Made by a program: the position numbers and the translations under genes | Assembly: GCA_902685375.1 (NCBI GenBank) | Contig: LR738557.1 | Location: 19,291,001 to 19,355,000, forward strand | Source of the DNA: Neostethus bicornis | Lineage: Eukaryota; Chordata; Actinopteri; Atheriniformes; Phallostethidae | Length of the DNA stretch: 64,000 bases | Reading direction: 5' to 3' | The notes under the pieces: generated by a model | Database searches by the model: none | The model's input: only the letters and a program-made list of their open reading frames with translations | Told to the model about the DNA's origin: nothing | Shown here: positions 54,059 to 64,000 of the stretch, piece after piece | Position numbering within the stretch: the stretch's first letter is position 1 | Layout of the letters: each line of letters begins with the position of its first letter

Positions 54059-55680
54059 AGTACTTTTTCTCTCTTCCGAACTCTGAGGATCATTGACTTA
54101 AACAAAATTTCTTGAACTCACTGAAATATATTAAGTTTGTTTGATAGAAATAATGGAAGCAAATTGAACCTGTTGGTCATCACATTTCCTTGGATACCAA
54201 ACCAAGTGCAAGAGAATAGAAAGATTTTAAAGAAGCAACAGCTTTGAATTAATTTCCATCTAATTCACAGTGACATGCACAGTGACGTGCACAGTGCCGA
54301 GCGCAGGGATGCTGCAAAGAATATCTGCACCATTAGGCACGAGATGGAGACACAAACACCTCCTGTTTGGAGTGAGAAGGTGTGAGTGAGCGATGCTAAG
54401 CAGACCCAGAGAACACCAAGGGTGGAGGGGGAAGAAAAAGAAAAACAAAGAGCCTGAAGCTTAATGAAGACACAGTGGCTTCAGGAGGGGCTTCAGGAGG
54501 GGCTTCAGGAGGGGCTTCAGGAGGGGCTTCGGGGATGGTTTGACCTAACAGCCGTGTGTGTGACAGGCCTGAGCTCAGAGGAGGGATTAAGGGAGTCAAA
54601 AGAAGTAATGAGAACAGAGAACACATTCAAGAATCCCAACACCCCCTTAAACCAACAACTTTCACCAAATTTACTCCTGCTTCTGAACCTGGACAACGTC
54701 TCAGGCTGGCGTGGCTGGAAGGACGGGCGCGGCAAACAGATAAGAAGATGGAATCTTATTTTTAACAGATGCTAAGTCAGATTAACCTGATACATCAGAC
54801 TGTTTTATTTTACTCCGAGGAAACAGTCCGACCTCCCAGCATTGGGGTCTGTTTGCTGAAAGGAGGCAGGTACTTTTAAACCCTAACCAGTCACTGCTTT
54901 CTGGTCAGATCCAGACATGATGTGTGTAATACACGAACGGGACGGGCTGAAAAATCATCTTTACCCAAATCCCGTCATCATTAAGGCGGTCATATCTTTT
55001 CTCTGAATAAACTCTCTACACATTGTCTTTGTTGTGGATTTAAATTCTTAAATTCTAGAGAATTGTTGCTACAGACGCTAGCTTAGTCGACCTCCATGTT
55101 TTCCTACAAACAAACCAGATCAATGCTTTCCATTTGACGTCGTAGCGTTATCTGTGTTCATAGATTGACTGCTTTCGGTTGTAAGCCAGTGCATGCAGTA
55201 CCGGACTATTTGCTAGAATAACCTGAAATTGAGGGGAAGCACCAGGGGGCGCCAGCTTGGCTAACACCCCTTGATTGTTTACTCTTGAAACCCAAATTTT
55301 GGGAACTTAAGACATTTCAAATCAAGTCCTGAATGAAATATGGAACCAAAAAGCGCTCATGTAAAAATTAATTGGTGTAAATACTAATTAATCCAGAAAA
55401 AAAATTTATTGAGGCAATCTGTTGAATGTCAGTCATCTGAACCTCTCGTCCAAGAGGTTTTTGAATTGAATTGATTATATGTTTTTGATCCCGGAAGGGA
55501 AATTTGAGTGCTGCGGTGTAAACACCTCGATACCCCCTCATCCCTATCCACTGGCTTCCCAGTCTGGTTGCACTGTGTCCAACCTGGCAACCCAAATCCT
55601 GGAGTCCAGAATGGGTCTATTTAGAATTCCCATTTAGAATTTTGGTCAATTCTAGTACAGGCATTGACAAACCATGCAGC
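54059..55680. other. Mostly unassigned sequence with a 12-bp tandem repeat
   Basis: CTTCAGGAGGGG is repeated about four times at 54478-54535. Otherwise nothing recognised. Confidence 0.5.
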
Positions 55681-55684
55681 CCAT

Positions 55685-56019
55685 TCTGTTTCGTCATCTT
55701 CCGCTCATCCTGGGCCGGGTCAGGGGCAACAGCCTCAAACGGGAAGCCCAGGCTTCTCTCACCCCGGCTGCATCCTCCAGCTCACCCGGAAGGATCCCAA
55801 GTCGTTCCCTGTCCAGCTGTGAGACATAGTCTCTCCAGCCGGTCTGGGATCTGCCTCTTGGTCTCCTCCTGGTGGGACGTGCCCGAAACACCTCACCAGC
55901 AAGGTGCTTGGTGGGCATCCTGACCAGATGCCCGAACCACTCCATATGGCTTCTCTTGACCAGGAGGAGGAGCGGCTCGACACCGAGCTCCTCCCGGATG
56001 GCAGAGCTTTTCACTCCTC
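55685..56019 (-). pseudogene. LINE family A fragment before array 9, internally deleted
   Basis: Minus-strand MKSSAIREELGVEPLLLLVK, then MEWFGHLVRMPTKHLAGEVF, GRSQTGWRDYVSQLDRERLG. The segment between the array and SSAIREEL (LWVVTERM...SLRD) is deleted. Confidence 0.88.
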
Positions 56020-56389
56020 ATAGATCCTGGTTACCTCAGTGAGGGTAGGAACGTAGATCCTGGTTACCATGGTGAGGGTAGGAACGTAGATCCTGGTTAC
56101 CATGGTGAGGGTATGAACGTAGATCCTGGTTACCATGGTGAGGGTAGGCAAGTAGATCCTGGTTACCATGGTGAGGGTAGGAACGTAGATCCTGGTTACC
56201 AAGGTGAGGGTTGGAACGTAGATCCTGGTTACCATGGTGAGGGTTGGAACGTAGATCCTGGTTACCATGGTGAGGGTAGGAACGTAGATCCTGGTTACCA
56301 CGGTGAGGGTAGGAACATAGATCCTGGTTACCATGGTGAGGGTAGGAACGTAGTTCCTGGTTACCATGGTGAGGGTAGGAACGTAGATC
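56020..56389 (-). repeat. 33-bp minisatellite array 9 (about 11 units)
   Basis: In frame with KRELSRKTKLSIYKS on its LINE-sense 5' side. One unit has CAAGG in place of CATGG. Confidence 0.96.
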
Positions 56390-56470
56390 GACTTGTAAAT
56401 CGAGAGCTTTGTTTTTCGGCTCAGCTCTCTCTTTACCACGACGGACCAATGCAGTGTTCTAGTTTTTGTT
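56390..56470 (-). pseudogene. LINE family A RT immediately upstream of array 9
   Basis: Minus-strand VVVKRELSRKTKLSIYKS-type codons, near identical to 16780-16850. Confidence 0.85.
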
Positions 56471-56474
56471 GTAA

Positions 56475-57390
56475 AGATTATTGTAAAAATTTTAATTTAA
56501 AGAAACAAAATGAAATGTAATTCCGTCCACGACTTAATCTGGATTTTTTCTTTCACCAGATCATGACGGGATCTAAGGATATAAAACAGAAATAAATCGA
56601 ACTGGTGACCGAAAACTTTAACAAAGACATTTTAAAAAGTTTCACAACAAAACTCTTCACCCGTTTGATTTTTTTCACGTGAAAAATCTTCTCTAAATTT
56701 TTTTAAAAACTTCTTTCACCGATTTGATCAGAAAAAAACACCAGAAGCGTTTCCTCTGAGGGTCCGTGTGACAGGGACCCCTGAACGTTCACGCTCCGTC
56801 TGCAGTCGCTCTCTGCTTCACACCTACAAAGAGAAGTTTAAACCCTCATAATGAGGACGCCACATGGGGGTATCATCTTTCACTAGCTCCACTTGACTGG
56901 CTCTCCCGTTGGATGGAGTCACGTTCACTGGAGCACATCGCTCCCCTTTTTTAAATCACATGTTTTCAATTACTAACGGAGTGTGTGACGTAACTTCTGC
57001 TGGGATTCAATGAAGACAATGAAGCAGGTCAGCCGGTTTGGGGCGTCCCGCTTTGGAGGAACTCCCAGGTCACACTGCTTACTTTGTACCTGTCAGTCAA
57101 GCTGTGACACAGACCACCATCTGGCACGCTGGAGGGGGCGAGGGGTCCTCCACAAGCTCCTCCAACAGGTCCCACGCACTGACATTGAAAATAAAAGCTC
57201 CATCATTAACAACAAAATGGCCAAATTGGACGTTTAGTTTTCTGAGCAGTTTTAGCTTCGATTCAGAAGCAAAAAAACTTAAGTTTAAATTCAGATCCTT
57301 TTGCTTTAAGAATTTTTATGCCTCCGTGTGCCCACATGAAGGAAACACCCAGGATATTGGGGAGACGGACCAAAAGTCAACCAGAAATTC
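56475..57390. other. Unassigned sequence
   Basis: A GC-richer patch at 57010-57190 has overlapping short ORFs without a recognisable domain. Confidence 0.5.
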
Positions 57391-57394
57391 ACGT

Positions 57395-57765
57395 GTTCAC
57401 ATCCCACAGAGAGCACGTCTAGGGTTCTTGAAGAAGACACCTAAACCCCTGTTTCGCCCTCCAGTGGTGCCGTCGTGGCAGCCTTCTGCGGTGTAGGAGT
57501 GGAGCACACAAATTTCTCCGGTGAGGGATGAATAGAGAGAGTAAAGAAAAAAACTTATCCAGGGGATTGCGATAGCTAAGTGTGGTTGAATGTTCGCCCT
57601 TGGGCCGGAAGTTCGCAGGATCGAATCCCACCGAGCTCTTGTCTAGGTGTTCATGGGGAAGACACCCAACCCCCTGTTTCTCCCACTATTGGCGTTGTCA
57701 TGGCAGCCTGCTGTGGTGCAGGAGGGCAGCACACAAATGTCCCTGGTGAGGGATGAATCAAGTGT
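57395..57765 (+). mobile_element. Two SINE-1 copies in tandem orientation
   Basis: The first (about 57395-57545) lacks the pol III head and ends GGTGAGGGATGAATAGAGAG. The second (about 57566-57765) has B-box-like AGGATCGAATCCCACC and ends GTGAGGGATGAATCAAG. Confidence 0.85.
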
Positions 57766-57769
57766 GTAG

Positions 57770-58320
57770 AAAATTAAGATGGTGGATATTGTTTAATGTG
57801 TCGACGTCGGCTTATTCTTGTTTGTTTTGTAACCGTGTCAGTAGAGAAGACATTTGTTGGCAGACCAGAGGAGTCTGGTTTCTTCTACTGGCGGACGTTA
57901 AAAGCCCTTCTACTCCATCTGTCAAAGTGTCCAACTATGAGGAACCCCGTACTTACTGCAACACTGACTAGACCCTCTTATCGGCTCCATTCAACCAGCT
58001 CATCATCATTCAGACTCATTCTGAAGAAACGATCCACACAGGTCCCCAAAAAAACCCTCCAAAAAACCCATTGATTTTTCTGCAAACTCTTTTTTTCAAC
58101 TCAATGCATTGCATTTTATTGTAGTTGCATGCAAGCGTACACACACAGGGTGTGTACCCCGTCCCTTCCGTTGCATGAATTTATTTTAAACCTCTGTCAC
58201 GTTTTTAAAATAAACCTTCTGCTTTTTTGTTTAAAACAAAATGAGCTTCAAAATTCCACCAGTTTGCTGAAAATGGTGGTTTTACACCCAGTAAAACGTT
58301 TGAAGACCTCACCAGAGGAA
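57770..58320. other. Unassigned sequence
   Basis: No element recognised before array 10. Confidence 0.5.
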
Positions 58321-59957
58321 CTACCCTCACCATGGTAACCAGGATCTACATTCCTACCCTCACCATGGAAACCAGGATCTACGTTCCTACCCTCACCATG
58401 GTAACCAGGATCTACGTTCCTACCCTCACCATGGAAACCAGGATCTATGTTCCTACCCTCACCATGGTAACCAGGATCTACGTTCCTACCCTCACCATGG
58501 AAACCAGGATCTATGTTCCTACCCTCACCATGGTAACCAGGATCTACATTCCTACCCTCACCATGGTAACCAGGATCTACGTTCCTACCCTCACCATGGA
58601 AACCAGGATCTACGTTCCTACCCTCACCATGGTAACCAGGATCTACGTTCCTACCCTCACCATGGAAACCAGGATCTATGTTCCTACCCTCACCATGGTA
58701 ACCAGGATCTACGTTCCTACCCTCACCATGGAAACCAGGATCTATGTTCCTACCCTCACCATGGTAACCAGGATCTACATTCCTACCCTCACCATGGTAA
58801 CCAGGATCTACGTTCCTACCCTCACCATGGAAACCAGGATCTATGTTTTTACCCTCACCATGGAAACCAGGATCTACGTTCCTACCCTCACCATGGTAAC
58901 CAGGATCTATGTTTCTACCCTCACCATGGTAACCAGGATCTACCTCCTACCCTCACCATGGTAACCAGGATCTACGTTCCTACCCTCACCATGGTAACCA
59001 GGATCTACGTTCCTACCCTCACCATGGTAACCAGGATCTATGTTCCTACCCTCACCATGGTAACCAGGATCTACGTTCCTACCCTCACCATGGTAACCAG
59101 GATCTATGTTCCTACCCTCACCATGGTAAAGAGGATCTACGTTCCTATCCTCACCATGGTAACCAGGATCTATGTTCCTACCCTCACCATGGTAACCAGG
59201 ATCTACGTTCCTACCCTCACCATGGTAACCAGGATCTACGTTCCTACCCTCACCATGATAACCAGGATCTACATTCCTACCCTCACCATGGTAACCAGGA
59301 TCTACATTCCTACCCTCACCATGGAAACCAGGATCTATGTTCCTACCCTCACCATGGTAACCAGGATCTACATTCCTACCCTCACCATGGTAACCAGGAT
59401 CTACGTTCCTACCCTCACCATGGAAACCAGGATCTATGTTTCTACCCTCACCATGGAAACCAGGATCTACGTTCCTACCCTCACCATGGTAACCAGGATC
59501 TATGTTTCTACCCTCACCATGGTAACCAGGATCTACCTCCTACCCTCACCATGGTAACCAGGATCTACGTTCCTACCCTCACCATGGTAACCAGGATCTA
59601 CGTTCCTACCCTCACCATGGTAACCAGGATCTATGTTCCTACCCTCACCATGGTAACCAGGATCTACGTTCCTACCCTCACCATGGTAACCAGGATCTAT
59701 GTTCCTACCCTCACCATGGTAAAGAGGATCTACGTTCCTATCCTCACCATGGTAACCAGGATCTATGTTCCTACCCTCACCATGGTAACCAGGATCTACG
59801 TTCCTACCCTCACCATGGTAACCAGGATCTATGTTCATACCCTCACCATGATAACCAGGATCTACATTCCTACCCTCACCATGGTAACCAGGATCTACAT
59901 TCCTACCCTCACCATGGCAACCAGGATCTACGTTCCTACCCTCACCATGGTAACCAG
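58321..59957 (+). repeat. 33-bp minisatellite array 10 (about 50 units)
   Basis: Two higher-order blocks 593 bp apart share the 1-bp-short unit TACCTCCTAC (58941 and 59534) and the CCATGGTAAAGAGG variant (59121 and 59714). GGAAACC (MET) units alternate in the first part. Confidence 0.97.
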
Positions 59958-59992
59958 CTGTGGTGGTGACTGAAAGAATGAGATCGCTTGGT
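59958..59992 (+). pseudogene. LINE family A stub after array 10
   Basis: CTGTGGTGGTGACTGAAAGA then ATGAGATCGC is the conserved 3' flank of the array; the element stops there. Confidence 0.8.
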
Positions 59993-61565
59993 CTGCTATG
60001 TTTACAGATTGTAGAAAGGCAAGTGCCTAGTGAGTGCAACGTTACTCTGAAACGAAAGACTCAATTGAAATTGAGCCGTTTTACTGACGTTTTCTGCCAA
60101 TGTAAACAATATCATGTTAAATGTTTAGGATGGAAGTATGCCCTAAAGACGTCTGCTCTATCCATATGCACGATCCGTAACTCAGTCATCGGTCCTGCTT
60201 TGACCAACTTTCATGCTGTGGACTTTCTACGAAACAGAAGACAATAGCGTTATGAGTTTAACGGAGTGGGCAAGGGGCAAAGCACGACGAGGTATCAGAC
60301 ATTACGGTTAAGTGTGAACTAACCGATAAAAGCCGGGGAACTGTGCTTCCACAAAATGTCAATGATCCACAGGTGCCCAGCATGACGCTAATGACCACAG
60401 GTGGTCGGTATCAGACTGGAATCCGGACGAGAGAGGAAGGTCCAGGTCTCCCTCTGGTGGCAGGAGAGGGAACCCTGATTCTAACCTCCCGAAAAACAAA
60501 ATTAAAACTTCTTTAAGGGACTTTTTTTTTCATTTGTTTTGACTGTTTCTGTAGATTTTAATGTTTACATCAGCACCATGTTTGGCTGGACCGGTGACGG
60601 AGGAGATCTCCTTCTCTAAAACCAACAAACCAACGTTTGATCTGTAAAATAATCTGCTGTAATCTCTTCTAATTAACGAGGGGCCGACATGCACGTTATA
60701 AAGCACATTATGCAACCAGAGCTGGAATGAGATGAAACTTTTCGGCCAGCTTTCGAAGCGGCTCTCGTTGTGTAAATAAGCTAGTCTCGTTTCAGGGTCT
60801 CAGACAGGAGTTAGTAAGAACGTGGTGTGTGTGAGCGTGAACCCCCACTGTGTGTGTGAGCATGAACCCCCACCGTGTGTATGAACCCCCACCGTGTGTG
60901 TGCCTCCTGTTAAGCAGTGAAGAATATTTTCTGGTTACATCACAAACCACTGCTCAATGCAGACACGTGCACCACACAGACTCAGTGAGCACAGTCCAGT
61001 GAACATGGACGTGCACGCCCACCAGATAACCATCTCTCAGGACCCCCTTAGTTCTAGAAACGTCACTCAGAAACACATGAAGACATCACAGACTCCTGAC
61101 CTCGGTCAGTCTGTAGGAAATGAACCATGTATCAATACGGATGTATTTTCACTCCTGAAAACCAGGACTGGCAACAAGAGGCTCAGATGACGCTCAAAGT
61201 TTAACCAAAGATGTCTTATGACTTCAAAACATTCAAAGTAAGGGTCTCGATTGTGAACCACAAGTCAAGGATTTGCGTCCATCAGTAAAATATAATATGT
61301 TAACATACTGTAACTGTTTCCGACCTTTTTGATTGTAATGTTTGCAAAACTGACAGTACGAACAGATCAGGTGGGTTTAGATGGGTCCTTAGGGTGGGCA
61401 TCACCAGAGTTCAGACACTTCTCGAGGATTGGCATCAGCGTTACCAAGGAGACGACCCCGCTTGGCTGAGCACTGACCCACATTTATATTTATTTAAAGA
61501 AGTTACTCTTAAAAATGGGAAAATTTTAGACAATCAAAAAAGTCATAAACTTTTTAATTCCGTTT
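59993..61565. other. Mostly unassigned sequence
   Basis: An LTR-like fragment (CTCCCTCTGGTGGCAGGAG) lies at about 60360-60480, and three roughly 30-bp GTGTGTG...AACCCCCAC repeats at 60830-60905. Confidence 0.5.
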
Positions 61566-61569
61566 CTAA

Positions 61570-61950
61570 AGGTTAGTCAGTCACCTTCTTATCCGTCTAT
61601 CCCTTATGGGGATACGATGGGGGTCGGAGCCCATCCTGGCTGATTAAAGGCAAGGGGCAGGGTACACCCTGAACAGGTCGCCAGTCTGTTGCCTGGCCAC
61701 ACACATACAACCATCCACACATACACATTCATTCCTAGGGGCAATTTTGCACCGGCCAATCAACCCAGCATGCATGTTTTTGGAGGGTGGGAGAAAACTG
61801 GAGTACCCGAAGGAAACCCACGCAAACACAAGCAGAACATGCAAACTCCACACAGAAAAGACAGTGTTCCAAGCCTCGTACCCACCCGGGACTCGAATCC
61901 ACAACTTTCTTACTGTGAGGCCACTGTGCTACCCACCGTGCCGCCCATAC
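61570..61950 (-). mobile_element. Repeat C, near-complete copy
   Basis: GGGCAGGGTACACCCTGAAC, CAACCCAGCATGCATGTTTT, GAACATGCAAACTCCACACA, CCCGGGACTCGAATCCACAA, with the inverted head near 61915-61945. Confidence 0.82.
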
Positions 61951-62164
61951 CTAAAAGACTCTCATTAAAAATCTCAGTGCTCATACAAAATGCCAGATGT
62001 AAAATTTTTTATTATGGGATGTATTCATTTTGCTGAAACCAGTTTGATTCAAACAGAAGGTTTTGAATTAAAGTTTATTATAAATCTTAATTTTATGAAG
62101 AGCTCGTTTTGTGTTGTTCAATAAAATCTTTTGAAAAGTTTGGAAATTGTTTTGTTTTTATTCA

Positions 62165-62420
62165 GTAATTTGTATTTTTGGTGGTGGGAGCGGGGTGGGG
62201 TTGAGAAAAAACCTTCTCACAGAGGGTCTTCCAAACTGTCCAAACACAAGTCCCCTGGCTCCCCGGCCTCGAGACCAGAAGCCTGGAAGCTTTAGGATCC
62301 TTGCTGTCCCTAGGACTGCCCTCTTCTAGACAGAGATATCTGACGTCTCTCCAGGGATCCGTTGGAGCCACTCCTCTAGTTTTGTGGGTCACTGCCCCGA
62401 ATGCCCCGATCACCACAGGT
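62165..62420 (-). pseudogene. Possible non-LTR retrotransposon C-terminal scrap
   Basis: Minus-strand VIGAFGAVTHKTRGVAPTDP, then YLCLEEGSPRDSKDPKASRL, resembles a tail found in some fish retroelement polyproteins. Weak; no RT motif is present. Confidence 0.3.
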
Positions 62421-62447
62421 GATCACGTTTTTCTTTTTCTTAGTTTG

Positions 62448-62770
62448 TTACAGATGGTACAGCGGGTAGCAAGGTGGCCTCACAACAAGAAGGTCAGGGT
62501 TTGACTTCTGGGTGGGGACAAGATTTGGAAAACTGTCTTTTTCCTGTGGAGTTTGCATGTTCTCCCCGTGTATGTGTGTTTTTTCTCTGGTTTCCTCCCA
62601 CCATCCAAAAACAGGACGTTGATTAGCCACTATGAACTTGGTCCAAAGGATGATTGTGTGTGTGTGGTCCCTCGACAGACTGGCGACTTGTTCGGGGTGT
62701 ACCCTGCCTCTTGTCCTATATCTGCCAGGATAGGCTCCAGCACCCCACACGACCCAGTCAGGGATGAATG
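62448..62770 (+). mobile_element. Repeat C, near-complete copy
   Basis: Head GGTACAGCGGGTAGCAAGGT and AGGGTTTGACTTCTGGGTGG, then GTTTGCATGTTCTCCCCGTG, GACTGGCGACTTGTTCGGGG, GGATAGGCTCCAGCACCCCA. Confidence 0.82.
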
Positions 62771-62978
62771 AAGTCCCTCATACTTAAACAGTGAAACTCC
62801 AACACGTGTCACCCCATGTGTTTAAATGTTTTCGGGCATCTGCTGTAAAAAAAAAAAAAAACTGAAACTGAAAATCAAACAGAATGAAATCCTTTGATTT
62901 CTAAATACAAACTTTTAGGAGACAAAAAAAAAACTTTGTTTAACCAGAGGGACCAAATCAGGCCTCCTCACTGGAAAC

Positions 62979-63861
62979 CAGTGGTGGAACGTAACGAAGT
63001 AAATGTACTTCGTTACTGTACTTAAGTAAAAAAATTGTGTATCTGTACTTTATTTAAGTAAAATTTAAGACTGGTACTTTTACTTTTACTTCACTACATT
63101 TTTAGAGTAAATATCTGTACTTTTACTTCGCTACTTTTTAAAAGTGTGTTTTACATTTTTCGTTACATTTTCGTTCAGGAATTTGAAAAATACACAAGTT
63201 TTTTTTTTAGCGCATCTTGAAGCCGCATCGCCAAAATCAAAAGCAGCAGTTGATCGGAGAAGAAGTCATGAATCGAGGACCAATCAGAATCAAGAGTAAA
63301 CATTTTCCGCCAAAAAACTAACATCAAATATAGTACAAATTAAAAAGAGTCAGAAGATCGTTGTTTGTTGTGTTTACTTCTAAATAAAAAGTTGAGCCAG
63401 CATTACACAGAGCAGGGGCGGATCTAGGATTTTCTAGAAATGGGTGTGTGTGGGGGGGGCGGGCGTGAGTTCATTGACAAAGCCAATATAGGGTGACTGA
63501 GGGCCTCCACCCCTCAGAATATTTTAAAAAATAAAAGTCATTTTCCTGCATTTTGGCGGCCCATTCGCTGGCCCCGCATGGTGATAGCTTGACTTGTCCC
63601 CTTTCCTTTCTTCTTTTATTTTTTTTAGTGGACCAAAAGAGGCGGTAGAAGGGGAAAGGGGGGGGGGGGGTCACGCCCATACAGAGTGTTTATTTGTGAC
63701 CCTACAAAAAATAACATTTGAATTATGATTGAATAATTTTACTTTTTACTTAAAAAGTTAAATTTACACCAATTACTTTTGTACTTTTACTTAAGTAGAT
63801 TTTTTTATTGGTACTTTTACTTTTACTTAAGTACAAAAAGTGAGCACTTCTTCTACCACTG
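62979..63861. mobile_element. hAT-like non-autonomous element, copy 2
   Basis: 883 bp, CAGTGGTGGAACGTAACG at the left and TTCTTCTACCACTG at the right, flanked by a perfect 8-bp duplication CTGGAAAC (62971-62978, 63862-63869). Reverse complement of copy 1, including the nested MITE. Confidence 0.93.
63413..63681. mobile_element. CAGGGG-type MITE nested in hAT copy 2
   Basis: Flanked by CAGAG (63408-63412, 63682-63686), the complement of the CTCTG flanks in copy 1. Its distal end has decayed (CACGCCCATA). Confidence 0.87.
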
Positions 63862-64000
63862 CTGGAAACAGCTTCCATAGAACCACATCACCACCTACTG
63901 GTAGACTTAGAGAGTCTGAGATCAGCAGTGAGGAGCTGAGATTTAAACATCATGTACCGGTAACATCAACATGAAGTAAAGACTTTATCATCAGGTTTTA

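Noticed and set aside
57010..57496. 152-codon ORF at 57038-57496 as a gene
   Set aside because: No domain, its end runs into a SINE-1, and overlapping frames are equally open.
12481..59957. 33-bp direct repeats as CRISPR arrays
   Set aside because: Units are contiguous with no unique spacers, the genome is eukaryotic, and the unit is RT coding sequence.
38552..64000. Upstream pdzrn3 exons (RING, zinc finger, first half of PDZ1) in the window
   Set aside because: No minus-strand translation with RING cysteines or a GFNIIGG-type PDZ loop was found. They are presumed beyond 64000.

Overview
The window looks like a stretch of ray-finned (teleost) fish nuclear genome. It has a vertebrate intron/exon gene with GT-AG introns, dense and nested SINE, LINE and hAT-type repeats of kinds familiar from teleosts, CA microsatellites and very long minisatellites. 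No prokaryotic feature (operon, CRISPR, IS) is present.

Only one cellular protein-coding gene is supported: pdzrn3 (PDZ-domain RING-finger E3 ligase, LNX3 family) on the minus strand. Eight coding exons were placed by splice sites and reading phase at 38483-38551, 23587-23840, 21390-21477, 17108-17206, 14779-14841, 14588-14689, 13354-13470 and 10431-11921. Together they give a continuous 760-residue short isoform. It starts with a lipidation-type N-terminus (MGCSLC), begins inside PDZ1, has a complete PDZ2 and ends in the class I PDZ ligand SVTTV. The RING, zinc-finger and first-half PDZ1 exons of the long isoform are not here and should lie beyond position 64000, so 38.6-64 kb is probably intron of the long form. 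Positions 1-9.1 kb are 3' of the gene.

The rest is repeat landscape. LINE family A (RT tail) and LINE family B (RTE-like) occur as truncated copies throughout. Inside family A, always at the same codons of the RT open reading frame, sits a 33-bp minisatellite. Ten arrays (about 295 units, about 9.7 kb, 15% of the window) lie at 12.5, 15.6, 20.5, 26.1, 31.3, 36.0 (split by a SINE), 50.3, 53.2, 56.0 and 58.3 kb. Family B carries two other minisatellites: a 38-bp array inside its ORF at two loci and a 31-bp array (about 58 units) at its 3' end. A fourth array of about 15 bp abuts another dispersed repeat at 0.36-0.62 kb. The recurring theme is internal sequence of interspersed elements expanding into long minisatellites. 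Each 33-bp unit also contains a near-consensus RFX X-box and a strong-context ATG.

Other elements include two copies of an 830-880 bp hAT-like element that share one nested MITE, a Zaphod/Tip100-like hAT with a perfect 8-bp target duplication, two solo LTRs of near-equal length, three tRNA-headed SINE-type families, a decayed pogo-like relic, and a three-level nest (LINE in SINE in older repeat) at 34.2-35.2 kb. Gene-sense arrays in the 3' introns and antisense arrays in the large first intron form inverted pairs around pdzrn3 exons.
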